Shown: positions 13,101-22,952, counted from the stretch's first letter. The stretch is DNA of 64,000 nt from Scolanthus callimorphus (GCA_033964015.1 CM066925.1:8974204-9038203), one strand, 5' to 3'. The notes: a model not told the origin generated them from the letters alone. Program-made: numbers and translations.

Positions 13101-16100
13101 ACCCCAAAGCTCCACCATGGCATATAACTAGTCTTACTGGGCCGTCACGTCACTAGACCGTCACGTCACACAGGTCTTACCAACCACAGGAAGCCCAACC
13201 AGAACGCCAGGGACAAGGATGGCTCATCTCAAAGCTCCACCATGGCATATAACTAATCTTACTGGGCCGTCACGTCACTAGACCGTCACGTCACACAGGA
13301 CCAACCACAGGAAGCCCAACCAGAACGCCAGAGACTAGGATGGCTCATCTCAAAGCTCCACCATGGCATATAACTAATCTTACTGGGCCGTCACGTCACT
13401 AGACCACGTCACACAGGTCTTACCAACCACATGAAGCCCAACCAGAACGCCAGTGACAAGGATGGCTCACCCAAAGCTTTACCATGCATGCAGTATTAAC
13501 TAAACTTACTTGTGTCCCGTTTCGTGCGCAATTGTGAAGGCAGACTGTAGACCCTTGTCTCGATTGATGGTACAGCTCCTTTGGTCAACACACATTCCCC
13601 TCACTCCCGCCAGACCTAAACAAACAATAGACACCAACTGGGGCATTCATCTACTACACTCAAGCCATATGCCATGTGCACATTTAGTAGTATAATTTAT
13701 GTTTAGATGGGTTATATTATATCCGCGACCTTTGAGAGTGAGAATATAGGTTAAGGAGAGGGGCGCATCTTTGTGGTGATGCGCATATTAGTTGAACTCC
13801 TTGCTCAAGAAAGCGTTTGAACCCGTATTCGTTTTAAAGTTACGTATTTTGCTGTGAGCTCTTGCTAGCACTTCAGGCATTCAGGATATCAGACGACAAT
13901 ATTTCATGTAATCTGTTTTCACCCTATACGGCGAGATTTAAAAAAATGACGAATTCGGCTTCTTATACCCTCCAGACATGCAGCAGAGAATTCAAATAAA
14001 TAAAAATAAAAATGTGTAAGGTTTGAAGTACTTCTATAAGTACAGTAAGCAAGTTAAGCTTTAAAACGTTATCGCGGTCATAGTCTTTTGTACCGAAGCA
14101 AACAAAATGATGCGTTAAATAACATTACTATTCGCATGCGAATAGACAATTCCAGCTATAACGCACGCGCGCGCTGCATGTCGGTCGATGTTGGACATTT
14201 GTCGGACAAACTGCTACAATTGCGCGCGCTGCATTCTGGTAGTTGTGGGGTGCGGCTTGGGCATTTCTGAATAAGGAAGAGCGCGTGCTTATAAGCAATT
14301 ATTGGATGAGGTTTTTGTGATCTCCAGAATAAACAATGTCGAGACAGGTGGAATCAGGCGAGGCCGTGAGGCCGAGCCTGATTCCACTTGGCGAGATATT
14401 GTTTATTCTGGAGATCACAAAAACGAATTCAATAATTGTTTTATTATACATTGATTCAGTAGAAATACTTTTATTTCTGTCAAGCAATTTATTTTGCACA
14501 AGCGCCTTGTTAAAATAGGGATAGCGCTCTAGTCCCATGATGCATTGCGCGCGTATCAAGAACCAGCTAGCTGATTCTTGAAGAATCAGCATGCTGATTC
14601 TTGGAGACCCACAAAGTGCGTGATTCCCAAAGTAAAGCGCGCGCTCTTAGCCAATCAGAATCGATATAGTGAGTACAATGTATAATAATAGCTGGAATCG
14701 TCCATTAGCTAGCCGCAAAATTCATGAATTTACGAGCGCATAGCTTCACGGCTATTTATCAAATCACTCCCAAATTGGTCAGCATGTTTTAAAATGATTT
14801 CGTTTCACATGCACTTTAAAACTAGTCATAGTCTATGCTGCGATGTGATCCTGAACCATTTTTAATTCAAATGAGGAAAACATAGTAGCTCATGTTTAGA
14901 CCCACTTCTAGAATTTGTCTTACTTACCTAGAACATTACCTCCTGACCAAGATCGCCTAGAACAAAAGAATAAACATATTTTAATGGCCCAGCATCAACT
15001 GGTAGCCTTGTCAAATTGATCAATTGTTTTCCGGCTGTTCTGATTGGCTAATATTCCGCAAAGGCTGCTGGATGTTGAGAGGGACATTGCTCAATATTCT
15101 GTTTTCTGCTTATCTAATATATATGTCTGAGTGATTGAATCCTACTGACGGAATAATGGAAATTTCAGCAGAAACCCATGGGAAAACTGAATTTCCTAAG
15201 GCACACGCATGGGAAGTGTTCGGAATTCACATGGATAGCCATGGGAAATCTGAACACTTCCCATTATTCAACCATGGGAAATTCAGATTCGAGTGAACAA
15301 CTCTGGGTGATTTCACGGAGGTAGATGATAGATCTTGTGAACTTATAGGGGGCTAGCAGGGCAATTTTTCACTGTAAAATGAAAACCAAACAGAGAAAAC
15401 ATGCGCGAACTTGACTCAAAGGTTTGATTGACGGAAGCCAGATACCATTTTCAACATGGCTCTCAAATTCCAGCCACGATCGCGCAAGAACCAGCACTAG
15501 CGTCTCGCATTTTTGCCGCGAACACCCTTAAAGATACCATTTTCTGGGAAAATTGGCCTTTTTTTGTCTTATGCCCTAAAAGATACTTGGCACTCTAATT
15601 TTAAAGGCCCATCACCAACCGGGAGCCTTTGCGTCCCGTTTTCTTTTGTTTTCAAATTGATCCATTGTTTTTCGGGCGCCCTGATTGGCCAAGAGTCCGC
15701 AAAGGCTCTCGGTTGGCGATGGGCCTTTAACTCCTAAAAGATAGGAAGTCACTATATCCCAATGGGTGAAACCAGAACGGGCCCAAATACTTAGATTTTT
15801 TCAGAAAACTTCAAAGAAAAAAAGCTTATAAAAATTATTGCTGATTCGATCCTGGACCAACATCATTATAAACCCGAGACTCTAACCACTAGGCTACGAG
15901 GGAGTTTGCTGGTCAGGTCACTAATTTTATGGCATTTTATGTAATTTATCATATATAGAACGAGGAATATACAGTAAAAATCATATCTAAAACAAACCAA
16001 ACCCCATCCTTACTCTAATCCCTAACAAATTACTGTTTTAGGACAGTTCTCTACACTTCTTGAATAAAACGAAGTATGATAAAAGATTTATATAGATTTC

Positions 16101-17159
16101 TGGTTTCAACCATTGGGATATAGTGATTTCCTAAAAGATACGACGAGCACCCCCGCCCGACGACATATTGGAGTCCCCCGCCGGGGTGACAACTTCGTAC
16201 TCCTACCTCGCTATCAGAGTAGCGTGATCGTAGTGTACCGGTTGTGAGTCATCTTGGTTATTGTTTGTGTGACTCCACTGACAGAAACTGTCAAGTGTTT
16301 GGTATGGATCATCATTGACTACAAGTCCGCTCTGCAACCAATCAATACATATGAAATAGAGCAGATTTCAGATGACCGTCGTGAAAGTAAACGCAATTGT
16401 GCAATCACTAGCCAATCAGAAACAAGAGTAATTACAACTTGCTGTTGAATGGTTTCCAGCCCAGCCAATCAGGAGCCAAACCAATTGGCTAGTTATTCCT
16501 TGCTTGTAATTAGTTCACAATTTGATTGGTTGATAGAAATAAGCAGCCAATGAGAAAGCAAACCAATTGCAACCGCAATAAAAGCACAACAGTCATCTGA
16601 AATCCGCTGTATCACCATATTAAGAAGAGGTGCCGTTTTGATAATTGCCTACGCGAACGCGACGCGGGTTTCCTGTGTAGCTAGTGCCAGGCTCTCTGGG
16701 TCAGCCAAACGATGGTAATACATGAATAAAACCATTTACAGTTATCTAACTCATGGAAATAACACAAGTTTGAACAAACGTTTGACGCAAAAGGGAGAAT
16801 GATTGTGTCGAGTTCTGGAAACTAACTCCGTGCATGAATCGCTCGAAATCTCTCACAATTTAGGTCTCAGGTTATAAATACGCCTCTTTCAAGAGAGGTT
16901 ACACCATCACAACAGTCTGTCTTAGCCCGTGATGCGCCATGGGAGACTTTAGGTACACACTGCTGATGCCAAATGATTCTACAGTAAGACTAACATCGCT
17001 CGCTCATGATATCGAAGTCGTATAGTAATTCTAAAACTGTGACGCTATAACTTGAGCAAACGAATACCCACTCACCTGCGCAGCTTCATGTATTAGGAGT
17101 TTGTTAATGACATAGTCAATCTTGGCACCGATTGAATTATCGGCAAGGAGGCCATGTAC
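4011..17159 (-). CDS. ADAMTS-type secreted metalloprotease gene (partial, ten exons)
   Basis: Ten exons with AG acceptors, GT donors and compatible phases read as one protein: 17159-17076, 14956-14928, 13615-13510, 11933-11790, 10287-10131, 9087-8989, 7689-7541, 6211-6148, 5035-4933 and 4141-4011. The domain order is catalytic (HETGHNLGSEHD across an intron), disintegrin-like ([12 protein letters not shown]), one TSP1 repeat ([15 protein letters not shown]) and Cys-rich ([13 protein letters not shown] to GMCINNGEC). That order is diagnostic of ADAMTS proteases, zinc enzymes of the extracellular matrix. Signal peptide, prodomain and the start of the catalytic domain were not found, nor was the exon expected between 17076 and 14956, nor a spacer or later TSP1 repeats below 4011. 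All ten exons are free of stops, so the gene looks functional. The subtype (ADAMTS number) cannot be assigned. Confidence 0.85.
4240..4565. repeat. Dispersed repeat with attttttgggtatgaa motifs and poly-C
   Basis: It starts gggggtactcagagataaaaatga, contains several copies of tattttttggggtatgaaatt, and ends in a C-run at about 4546-4562. Relatives are at 11205-11505, and its left end forms part of the 10.3-11.2 kb minisatellite unit. Confidence 0.6.
4933..5035 (-). CDS. ADAMTS exon: start of Cys-rich domain
   Basis: 103 bp; acceptor ctttttcag, donor gtacct. It encodes [14 protein letters not shown] (family pattern CPxxxxxFRxxQC; the usual Phe is Thr here) and ends in phase 1. Confidence 0.85.
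5085..5782. mobile_element. Foldback element within ADAMTS intron
   Basis: The left arm (5087-5135) and right arm (5741-5780) are inverse copies containing actcaggtgtgttaag and ggggcttatacgcgg. Further inner segments also pair. It lies about 50 bp upstream of the acceptor of the 5035 exon. No ORF of interest. Confidence 0.65.
6148..6211 (-). CDS. ADAMTS exon: end of TSP1 repeat
   Basis: 64 bp; acceptor cattttag, donor gtaaat. It encodes [18 protein letters not shown], the second half of the TSP1 repeat. Joined to the previous exon it gives [13 protein letters not shown]. Confidence 0.88.
6630..6872. mobile_element. MITE, 243 bp
   Basis: The TIRs ttaaaggggcactcgcacgc and its inverse lie at the two ends; the interior is AT-rich. 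It is in the ADAMTS intron between the two TSP1 exons. Confidence 0.75.
7091..7360. repeat. Dispersed repeat, copy 1
   Basis: About 270 bp starting ggagctccttagcggccgaa; a close copy is at 9849-10121. The two differ by scattered substitutions and small indels. Confidence 0.8.
7541..7689 (-). CDS. ADAMTS exon: WC motif and TSP1 repeat
   Basis: 149 bp. It begins [11 protein letters not shown] and runs into the TSP1 repeat [19 protein letters not shown] with the tryptophan ladder, ending RACTNP in phase 2 at donor gtatgt. Its acceptor (ttctcttctcag) is the last of a tandem series of identical acceptors in the minisatellite at 7675-8545. Confidence 0.9.
7675..8545 (-). repeat. Minisatellite (86 bp x ~10) containing a splice acceptor
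   Basis: Units start at 7675, 7761, 7847, 7933, 8019, 8105, 8191, 8276, 8362 and 8448; the last has a 16-bp insertion. On the minus strand each unit holds a pyrimidine tract, AG, and the first 15 bp of the 7689-7541 exon (TGGTGTCGCTATGGC). The lowest-coordinate unit is the real exon boundary. ORFs inside the array are periodic artefacts. Confidence 0.95.
8568..8697. mobile_element. Small hairpin element
   Basis: The arms gtccaatactctgacaaatt and its near-inverse enclose about 60 bp. It sits next to the minisatellite. Confidence 0.6.
8700..8935. repeat. Degenerate cagaca-rich tract
   Basis: Purine-rich simple sequence with many cagacag and agacaga motifs, resembling decayed minisatellite units from the neighbouring array. 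Confidence 0.6.
8989..9087 (-). CDS. ADAMTS exon: disintegrin-like domain, middle
   Basis: 99 bp, phase 0 on both sides; acceptor gtttgtag, donor gtaaag. It encodes VICTRLYC and [13 protein letters not shown], matching the DVCxxLWC and DGTxCGxxKWC pattern. The next exon supplies the WC. Confidence 0.88.
9849..10121. repeat. Dispersed repeat, copy 2
   Basis: Copy of 7091-7360. Its end lies a few bp from the donor gtaagt (10130-10125) of the ADAMTS disintegrin exon, so it inserted almost at the exon border without destroying it. Confidence 0.8.
10131..10287 (-). CDS. ADAMTS exon: start of disintegrin-like domain
   Basis: 157 bp. It encodes [11 protein letters not shown], then [16 protein letters not shown] and ASYC, a clear match to the LPGxxYxxxxQC signature. 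Acceptor ttctttaacag, donor gtaagt. The acceptor and first 36 bp are repeated eight more times upstream in the intron. A dispersed repeat (9849-10121) ends about 5-10 bp beyond the donor. Confidence 0.9.
10250..11215 (-). repeat. Minisatellite (~109 bp x 9) containing a splice acceptor and exon start
   Basis: The acceptor motif (plus-strand ccaccactgttaaag) occurs at 10282, 10395, 10504, 10613, 10721, 10830, 10940, 11047 and 11156. On the minus strand each unit reads tctattttctttaacag followed by about 36 bp of the exon ([11 protein letters not shown]), then diverges into a TE-derived segment (gggggtactcggatataaa). The 10282 copy is the functional exon edge. One unit has a 4-bp insertion (ccggccacc). 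Confidence 0.95.
11216..11505. repeat. Dispersed repeat with G-runs
   Basis: Continuation of the element whose left end was amplified into the 109-bp array. It has G-runs at about 11218-11232 and 11321-11338 and tattttttggggtatgaaat motifs like 4240-4565. Confidence 0.6.
11790..11933 (-). CDS. ADAMTS exon: third zinc ligand and Met-turn
   Basis: 144 bp. The acceptor ttttacag joins T to the preceding AA to give Asn, so the zinc motif reads HETGHNLGSEHD. The Met-turn is VNIMSG, followed by [15 protein letters not shown], the usual end of the catalytic domain. The donor gtgcgt at 11789-11784 leaves AC, which pairs with the T of the next exon ([11 protein letters not shown]). Confidence 0.9.
12800..13509 (-). 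repeat. Minisatellite (~124 bp x 5-6) containing a splice donor
   Basis: On the minus strand the unit begins gtaagattagttatatgcca and ends gacgtgacggccca, so each copy offers CA|GTAAGA. Donor-like motifs sit at about 12884, 13009, 13132, 13256 and 13378. The first, diverged copy starts exactly at the real donor (gtaagt, 13509-13504) of the HETGH exon. Confidence 0.9.
13510..13615 (-). CDS. ADAMTS exon with the zinc-site HExxH
   Basis: 106 bp. It encodes [16 protein letters not shown] through [10 protein letters not shown] and ends in phase 2 (AA) at donor gtaagt. The two zinc-binding histidines and the catalytic glutamate (HETGH) are here; the third histidine is in the next exon. A minisatellite begins immediately at this donor. 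Confidence 0.9.
14143..14702. mobile_element. MITE with gacgattccagctat TIRs and inner palindrome
   Basis: The left end agacaattccagctataa and right end with ttatagctggaatcgtcc-type inverse define about 560 bp. A perfect-looking hairpin lies inside (14312-14350 against 14385-14424). A shorter relative is split by the LTR retrotransposon at 36138/40608-40780. Confidence 0.65.
14928..14956 (-). CDS. ADAMTS micro-exon (29 bp)
   Basis: Only 29 bp, with acceptor tttgttctag and perfect donor gtaagt. It encodes RSWSGGNVL and its phase joins exactly to the next exon, giving [15 protein letters not shown], the stretch that precedes the zinc site in ADAMTS proteases. Confidence 0.75.
15601..15730. mobile_element. 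Hairpin MITE, 130 bp
   Basis: Arms ttaaaggcccatcaccaacc and the inverse ggttggcgatgggcctttaa. A more diverged relative is visible at about 14985-15075. Confidence 0.7.
15744..16131. mobile_element. TIR element with 9-bp TSD and tRNA-like core
   Basis: Imperfect TIRs of about 30 bp (ggaagtcactatatcccaat and inverse) are flanked by direct repeats taaaagata at 15735-15743 and 16132-16140. A 9-bp target duplication is typical of Mutator-like elements. No transposase. A tRNA-like segment lies inside at 15841-15903. Confidence 0.7.
15841..15903 (-). repeat. tRNA-like segment (SINE head or decayed tRNA)
   Basis: The minus strand reads tagcctagtggttagag, an A-box-like sequence, and about 30 bp later ggatcgaatc, a B-box-like sequence. 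The two boxes have the spacing of a tRNA. Stems are imperfect, so I call it tRNA-derived rather than a tRNA gene. Confidence 0.55.
16358..16610. mobile_element. MITE related to 3251-3539
   Basis: Starts agagcagatttcagatgacc and ends agtcatctgaaatccgctgt; the interior has agccaatcagaaac. Same family as 3251-3539, diverged. A more distant relative lies near 34960-35175. Confidence 0.65.
17076..17159 (-). CDS. ADAMTS exon: catalytic domain, first part found
   Basis: 84 bp, phase 0 to phase 0, acceptor cttgaaag, donor gtgagt. The translation contains [16 protein letters not shown], which aligns with the xxSIGxxIxxVxxxLxxL segment of ADAMTS catalytic domains. An exon carrying the following FCxWQ region must lie between here and 14956 and should end in phase 2; I could not place it. 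Confidence 0.65.
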
Positions 17160-17293
17160 CTTTCAAGAAACAGAAACTACTTAGCAACCAAGAAGCGATC
17201 GTACGATTGTCTGTGTTCCGTACAATATACCTCTTTACCAACATATGCAAATAGCCCAATTTCGAATTCTCTGTTCCACCAAACATGTCACCA

Positions 17294-17691
17294 ATGAATA
17301 GACATCAGCGGCGCATAAATAAAGTGGGAGCCTCTCAGTTTGAAGTTGAGAAGGTTACAAATACCAACGTCAGTACGAAAAGCTTTGTCTATTGTCTCAA
17401 TAGACTTCCTCGGCTTGCCCGTTTGTTTTGCCCATTTCAGATCACGTGGCATTCCCATGAGTATTCTCTCTTTCTTTTTCTGCTACGCACCGAAGGATAT
17501 ATGAACATGGAATCATTCAAAACAAAGAGAGAATGCTCATGGGAATAACCCGTGATCTGAAATGGGCAAAACATTACGCCCAAGCCGAGCAGGTCTATTC
17601 AAGCTTCACCAGTTTCTCGTTAGTATTCGCAACTTTCTCGACTTCAAACTGAGGCGCCCACTCCATTTATGCGCCGTTTTGATGCCTATTC
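17294..17691. mobile_element. Foldback/MITE, ~400 bp
   Basis: The left arm (tgaatagacatcagcggcgc, then tttgaagt) pairs with the right arm (acttcaaactgag, then gatgcctattca). Long stretches of the arms pair, including gtattccc/gggaataa segments. The ORF inside is a by-product. Confidence 0.65.
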
Positions 17692-18002
17692 AGCGGTAGA
17701 TTTCAAACCACGTAATGTTTTCGGCATTTTCACGTGGGTATGGAACCATTTAAAACGACGAAAACATGAAATGATTTGAAATGGGCAATTTGCAAATATA
17801 GGTAAAGAGCTCTATTATATTCCTTGTGTATTATCATCAAAATCAATAGCTTAGATTACACACGCTATGGATAATGAAAGCAAGTGAAGGACGCCCGGAA
17901 GAGCAAGTGACTCGGGCGTTTTGGGGAAGTTTTCTTTGATAATCGAGGACCGATTTCTGCTTCATTTTTCTTTCAAAAAATATTTTCGGATGCGCGTGTT
18001 AC

Positions 18003-18478
18003 TTAACCCTATTAAGACTGGGCTTTTTTTTACCATCTGTGACTGGGGGGGGGGGGGGGGGGGCTAATTCGGCCCCCCTCTATATCTCGGGAACCACTGG
18101 AGCTATGATCATCAAACGTTCACACAATGACCATCAGCCTAGGACAAATCACCACACCTATTTTTGTCACGTGGAAGCAAAATGTCACAATGACGTCACA
18201 ATGACGTCATTCTTAAGCTTTTATCAAATTTTAAGTTATTTCAATGAACGTCCAAAAACTTGGTAAATAATGCTCTAAAGGCCAATACATTAACATCAAG
18301 ATAATGTAAATGTAATAATTTGTGACATTAACCAAAAAATTTAATTAAACTTGCATCATAATGACGAATTTTGAAAATATTGTCCGCCATCTTGGATCCT
18401 CCATCTTGGATCCGCCATCTTGGATTTAATTTAATTTCGATTGACTCTCCCCCCCCCCCCCAGTCTTAATAGGGTTAA
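18003..18478. mobile_element. MITE with ttaaccctattaagactggg TIRs
   Basis: Both ends carry the 20-bp TIR in inverse orientation, each followed by a G or C run. A second, 3'-truncated copy is at 53629-53850. Confidence 0.75.
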
Positions 18479-18724
18479 GTATTCTATTTTTCCAAAAAAG
18501 CTGCAATAAACAATAAAAAAATTTGCTCAAACAAAATAGCTCGGACGCATGTATGTGAAATAAAATAAGAGCGCATTTCATATGTGTCAGAAATAAAACA
18601 AGTATTATGGAAATTCCGTAACACCAAGGAATACCCAAGAAAATACTGTAATTAGTCAATCAGAAACGAAACCCCTGCACAACAACAAAGTTGTACAGTA
18701 AGGGATGGGCTTGCATTGCATCTA

Positions 18725-19035
18725 TCTGATAAATTGCAAAACCTCAGAATAGAGCGGCTAGAATAATCACTAAATGTAGTTTCGACGCTAGATCTGATCG
18801 CATTCTCGGTGTGCTGGACTGGGACAGGGTACATGTACAAAGGGCCAAGCAACCCTTAACAATCTAGCGCTCACGTATATTCAGGAATTCTATCCGCGAA
18901 TCCTCCTATAATTTTAGAAATAGCAATAATAAGCTAGCTTTACCGAGGCCGCGGACAAACTATATGAACAGATCCTTTGGCTACAGTGGGGCGTTACTCT
19001 GGAACAATCTTCCAAGTGAATTACGTGTCAACTAC
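18725..19035 (+). pseudogene. LINE reverse-transcriptase C-terminal fragment
   Basis: Translates, with in-frame stops, to KLQNLQNRAARIITK and later YSGALLWNNLPSELRV. These are the conserved tail motifs (QNRAAR, LWNxLP) of non-LTR retrotransposon ORF2. Heavily decayed; only the end of the element remains. Confidence 0.75.
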
Positions 19036-19147
19036 CACCAATAATGGTTTAGAAAACTGTGATTTCTAAAGCAGTTTACACACGGCAAACCTGTCAGTCA
19101 GTAGTAGTTCTATATATGTTCATTTTTATATATATAATTACATGTAC

Positions 19148-19322
19148 ACCAGGGGCGTAGCCGGGGGGGGGGGGAGGGACAGGGGCCCGCCCCCCCTTTC
19201 TCGGGAGATGTTCCAAAACATTTGCTGTATTTGCTGGAGGAAATTTGAAAATTCTGGTCCCATGTTTTCACTATCCCCCCCCCCCCAAAAAAAAAAGAAA
19301 GTTCCTGGCTACGTTCCTGTAT
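19148..19322. mobile_element. Small inverted-repeat element
   Basis: The left end ccaggggcgtagccggg and right end ctggctacgttcctgta are imperfect inverses, with G and C runs next to each arm. Confidence 0.5.
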
Positions 19323-20126
19323 ACTGAATGTTTTGTGCATGTATAATAGTCCAGTACATTTACGGATAGACCTAGAACTAATTGCAACAGAAGATATCTC
19401 TTCACGATTCAATAGTAATTGCCATCATAAACAACATACTAAAAGTCCTACTGCATCCGTGCAGTGGAACATCACCAAATTTTACATGTTTGAAAATGCC
19501 TCTTTTCCTTTAGCATGGAAACGAGGCTGACACCGGAAGTCGAGTTATTTCGCTGGAAACCAAGCATTTATTTTTCTTATCTCAATGAAATAGATGTTGT
19601 ATGTCTTATTTAACATTAATCTAACATATGTGATGCTTTTTGAATAGTTTCGTCAAGACCAGTCGCTTGTTTGGGAATATTTAAGGGGCAGGATATGTGC
19701 AACCGGAAGTTAGAAGATTTTGCTCTCGAACACCAGGAAACTATAGATAAATGTGTATTATTTCGCTATAGAATAAATCCCGTACTTGCTGCTAATGCCC
19801 TTAGGTCAAAATCATAAAGAAAATATACACAGGATTTTACATTTGTATTTATTCTGTCGTGTTCAAACCTGATGTTTACGAATCATTTACATTTACAAAT
19901 CTGTCATCTCTTTTTTTCGTTATATTGCTCGTTCTATACGGAAAAATTGACTACGCCCCCGGTACGCTCACGTCTCTTTCTGCATGATCTAGTATAGATC
20001 CGATAGGGCTGTGAATGACAGAAGAAATTCTCGCGTTTTGATCATCAGTGAGAAGAGTAATAATCTGGCATTATAGTCCGATTTCCTAAGTTCGCCGTTT
20101 TTATTTCTTCGTGAGTCTGGGTCCCT

Positions 20127-22495
20127 CTATTCATCATCTCCTGCATCGTCCTCGTCGTCAGTATCGTCAGTGATGGGTGTGTTCGAGCATCCCGTGCCCT
20201 TGCATTGCCCGCAAGCTGCAGAGCAATCAAGTCCGTGCTTCCGGCAGGTGCAGCGGTTCGTCCTACAATCAGATGCGCAATTACATCTAAGGATCTTGAG
20301 AAGAAACGCCGGTGCTGCTGGGCGGTCTGTCATTAGGGGTAGGATCTGCCCATCATCAACTTTCCACCCATAGTCGCTCATGGCTGGCGCAGGCGCTTCC
20401 TCGTCTTTCCACTGGATGATTTGCAGTCTCACACGAAAACTGTGGTACTTGGCTGCGGCGGACGTGGGAGGGATGTCCTGTGGCTGGATTCGTGAGGTCT
20501 TTCTAGCTACTTTCTCACAGTACTTCTGGTAGCGTAATTCGTCCAGTTTGTCGTCTTTCTTTCCTCCGTATAGGCAAACAAGAGCCCTCTCTCCAGCGGT
20601 CTCGATCTCAGCTCTAGTGGAATCTCGGTTATCAAACACCTTTGCCTGTTATCGAAAGAAGGAGCTACTTTCAATCTTTTTCAGAGCTGCCGCCTTACCA
20701 ATGGAGTGGACACGCGAGGTGGTGTCGCAGCCTAACAACGCATGGATAAACAAAATACTCGAACACACATTTGTTCCTATCTGCCGCTGGACTTCTTTGA
20801 CATTCCATACTCTTCGGGTGGTGCTATTACTCTTAGGCTCTGGTCTGAAGAAGATGTCGTGTACTACGGTGGCATCAACATGGTAACATAGCAGGACCAG
20901 GAGGTCGGTGTCATCACCCACAAGAGTTGTTGGCCTAGATTGCGCAGATTGTACTGCAGTTTTGACAATTAGCACGTCGGCGTCTCCTTTCGCTTGAGCT
21001 GTGCTGCATCCTACTTTATGCAGGGCCTCGCTCAATAGCCCTATAAAGCGCTGCTTGTTATCTCGGTTTGCCAGGAACTGCTCACGTTTGTAGGTAGCTG
21101 CCATATTCTCGGTGAATGTAATTGTTGGTGCTGCCTTGTTTTTTGCTCGACGCTTCTGTGTAGTGAGCTTCGTCGATATCTCATCATAGCCATCGAAGAC
21201 AATGCATGCCTGACCGTATTTGCGGGATACGTAGCGACAGTAGACGGTGCAAACATCACGATAAGTGGAGGATGTTGTCTGTGGCCATGGTACGCGATGC
21301 AGGAGTTCAGCTCCTCCATCGAGAACGTAATGCACATCTGACGTCGGTCCTCTCTTGGCTTCTGCACTCAGTCTTGACCAGATGGCATCGGCAAGAGCAG
21401 GTTTATTTGCTGGAAGCATCATATGGGTGCTTTCGAAAAGGGCAGTGGGGTAGCTAGCCAATTCGTACTCAAAGATCGTTGCCAGCTGTTCAGCATCGTC
21501 GCACGCCAGGATCAGCCTTTGGAAGAGAAGCTGGGGGTCGACTTGAATAGGCTCGTTCCCAATCATTACCGAGGATCTTGAACCCATGGTGATGGCTTGA
21601 TCACTGCGTTTAAAGGAGTATTCTACTGCAGACTTGCCTGTCATCTTGTTTAGCACTCTATTCCCGACTTCGACTGCTGAGTCTACATTTACTGTACTGT
21701 CGGCATTGACGCCAGTCATAACGTTGCGCAAACTGGAGTCCGTGGTGGAAAAGGGGTTGTTCTGGGCAAGAGCCTTGAGCACGGTTTTTGTATCATTCTT
21801 GTCACGCAATCGCCTAGCCTTTGACACATCTTTATTTTGCTCTCCTGAGTTAAAGTCCACGCCACTGAGAGCTTGCATCACCCTATTTGTCTCCGCACAA
21901 GCTGGCGCAGACAAGAGCCAAATCAGTCGCTGCTGCTCTGTCATACCACTTCCTCGTGTAAGCCCCCCGCTGGTCTTCAGAGTTCTCAGCAGAACTTGTT
22001 CAATAATGAGGTCGGTAGACAGGCCGGCCCAATAGCAGTCACTGCGTCTCACGCTATGGTAGCCCGACATGAATCTCTGATACACATCAGGATGCTGGTT
22101 TGGCAGGTCATGCATAACTTGGAGGTACAAGCGGATGCTTTTCACGTACAAGTTGTGACCAGCAGCTGCCAAGTAGGGGAACATTTCAGTTAACGTCTGA
22201 AGGTGGAGTTCCCAGTCTGAGGTGCGTTCCGCTTTGACAAAGGCACGTAGAATGTCTACCATCTTGGAGTACTGAAGCCACAAAGAGGCAGTGCGACTCG
22301 TTCCTTTGAGGGCTTGCTCAGTTATGTGAACGCGTCCTTTGATTACTCCAAGTACACGTGAAGCGCACACTTCCTCCGTCGCTTTACTTCCTTCTAGAAG
22401 GCCGGTCAACAGTTGAGCGGCTTCTCTGATGATCTCTGACTCGCTATCCTCAACGGCTTCAGTCTGTGTATCGTCCGCAAGGTCTAGGGTGTCAT
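20127..22495 (-). pseudogene. PIN/CXC gene, last exon with in-frame stop
   Basis: Acceptor ttttttcatag at 22496; reading continues from the previous exon (GAT across the junction). The frame is open to a single TAA (20651-20649) after ESSSFFR, and resumes in the same frame (QAKVFDNRDS) to TAG at 20129-20127. The PIN-like motifs lie in about 20.8-21.25 kb and the CXC cluster at about 20.18-20.30 kb. The tail is acidic (DDTDDEDDAGDDE). A one-base C-to-T change (CAA to TAA) would explain the stop. Confidence 0.75.
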
Positions 22496-22797
22496 CTATG
22501 AAAAAATGCAAGTTCAAGCTTTGACGGGATAATAATTCTGCCAACTCATACCTCACATTTCCGATTGCCAAACTGCGTTTCCGTCAATCAAACCTTTTAA
22601 GATCAAAACAGGCTATGTTTTATTTGTATTTTACATGGTAGATTTGATCTTGCTTACCCCAATACATTTCAATCTACTCTCAAATAAATCCGTTCCCTTA
22701 TTTGATTGACGAAAGCCAGGCCGTGTCCGATGGCGCTTTAGAGTTCGCAGTTATGAAAACCGCCGTAAATTGATTAGGCAAATTGTTACAGGCTTAC

Positions 22798-22866
22798 CAT
22801 TATCATCAACACTAGCAGCAGTAGTACCTTGGATTTCCATATCAACCGCAACATCTGAGACCTCAT
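22798..22866 (-). pseudogene. PIN/CXC gene, small exon 4
   Basis: 69 bp; acceptor gtgattcacag, donor gtaagc. Encodes EVSDVAVDMEIQGTT, acidic linker sequence. Phases match both neighbours. Confidence 0.65.
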
Positions 22867-22952
22867 CTGTGAATCACAAGACAAACGAAAGTTGTAATAT
22901 ACGGCTGAAAAAAATAGAGTAAAAACTACTTACTAGGTAAGTGTTAACATAC

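Noticed and set aside
13510..13695. Plus-strand ORF beginning [10 protein letters not shown]
   Set aside because: Antisense of the ADAMTS zinc-site exon.
16895..16975. Possible missing ADAMTS exon on the minus strand
   Set aside because: A stretch reads [18 protein letters not shown] in one frame but no acceptor/donor pair gives the required phases (0 in, 2 out), and the key FCxWQ is absent.
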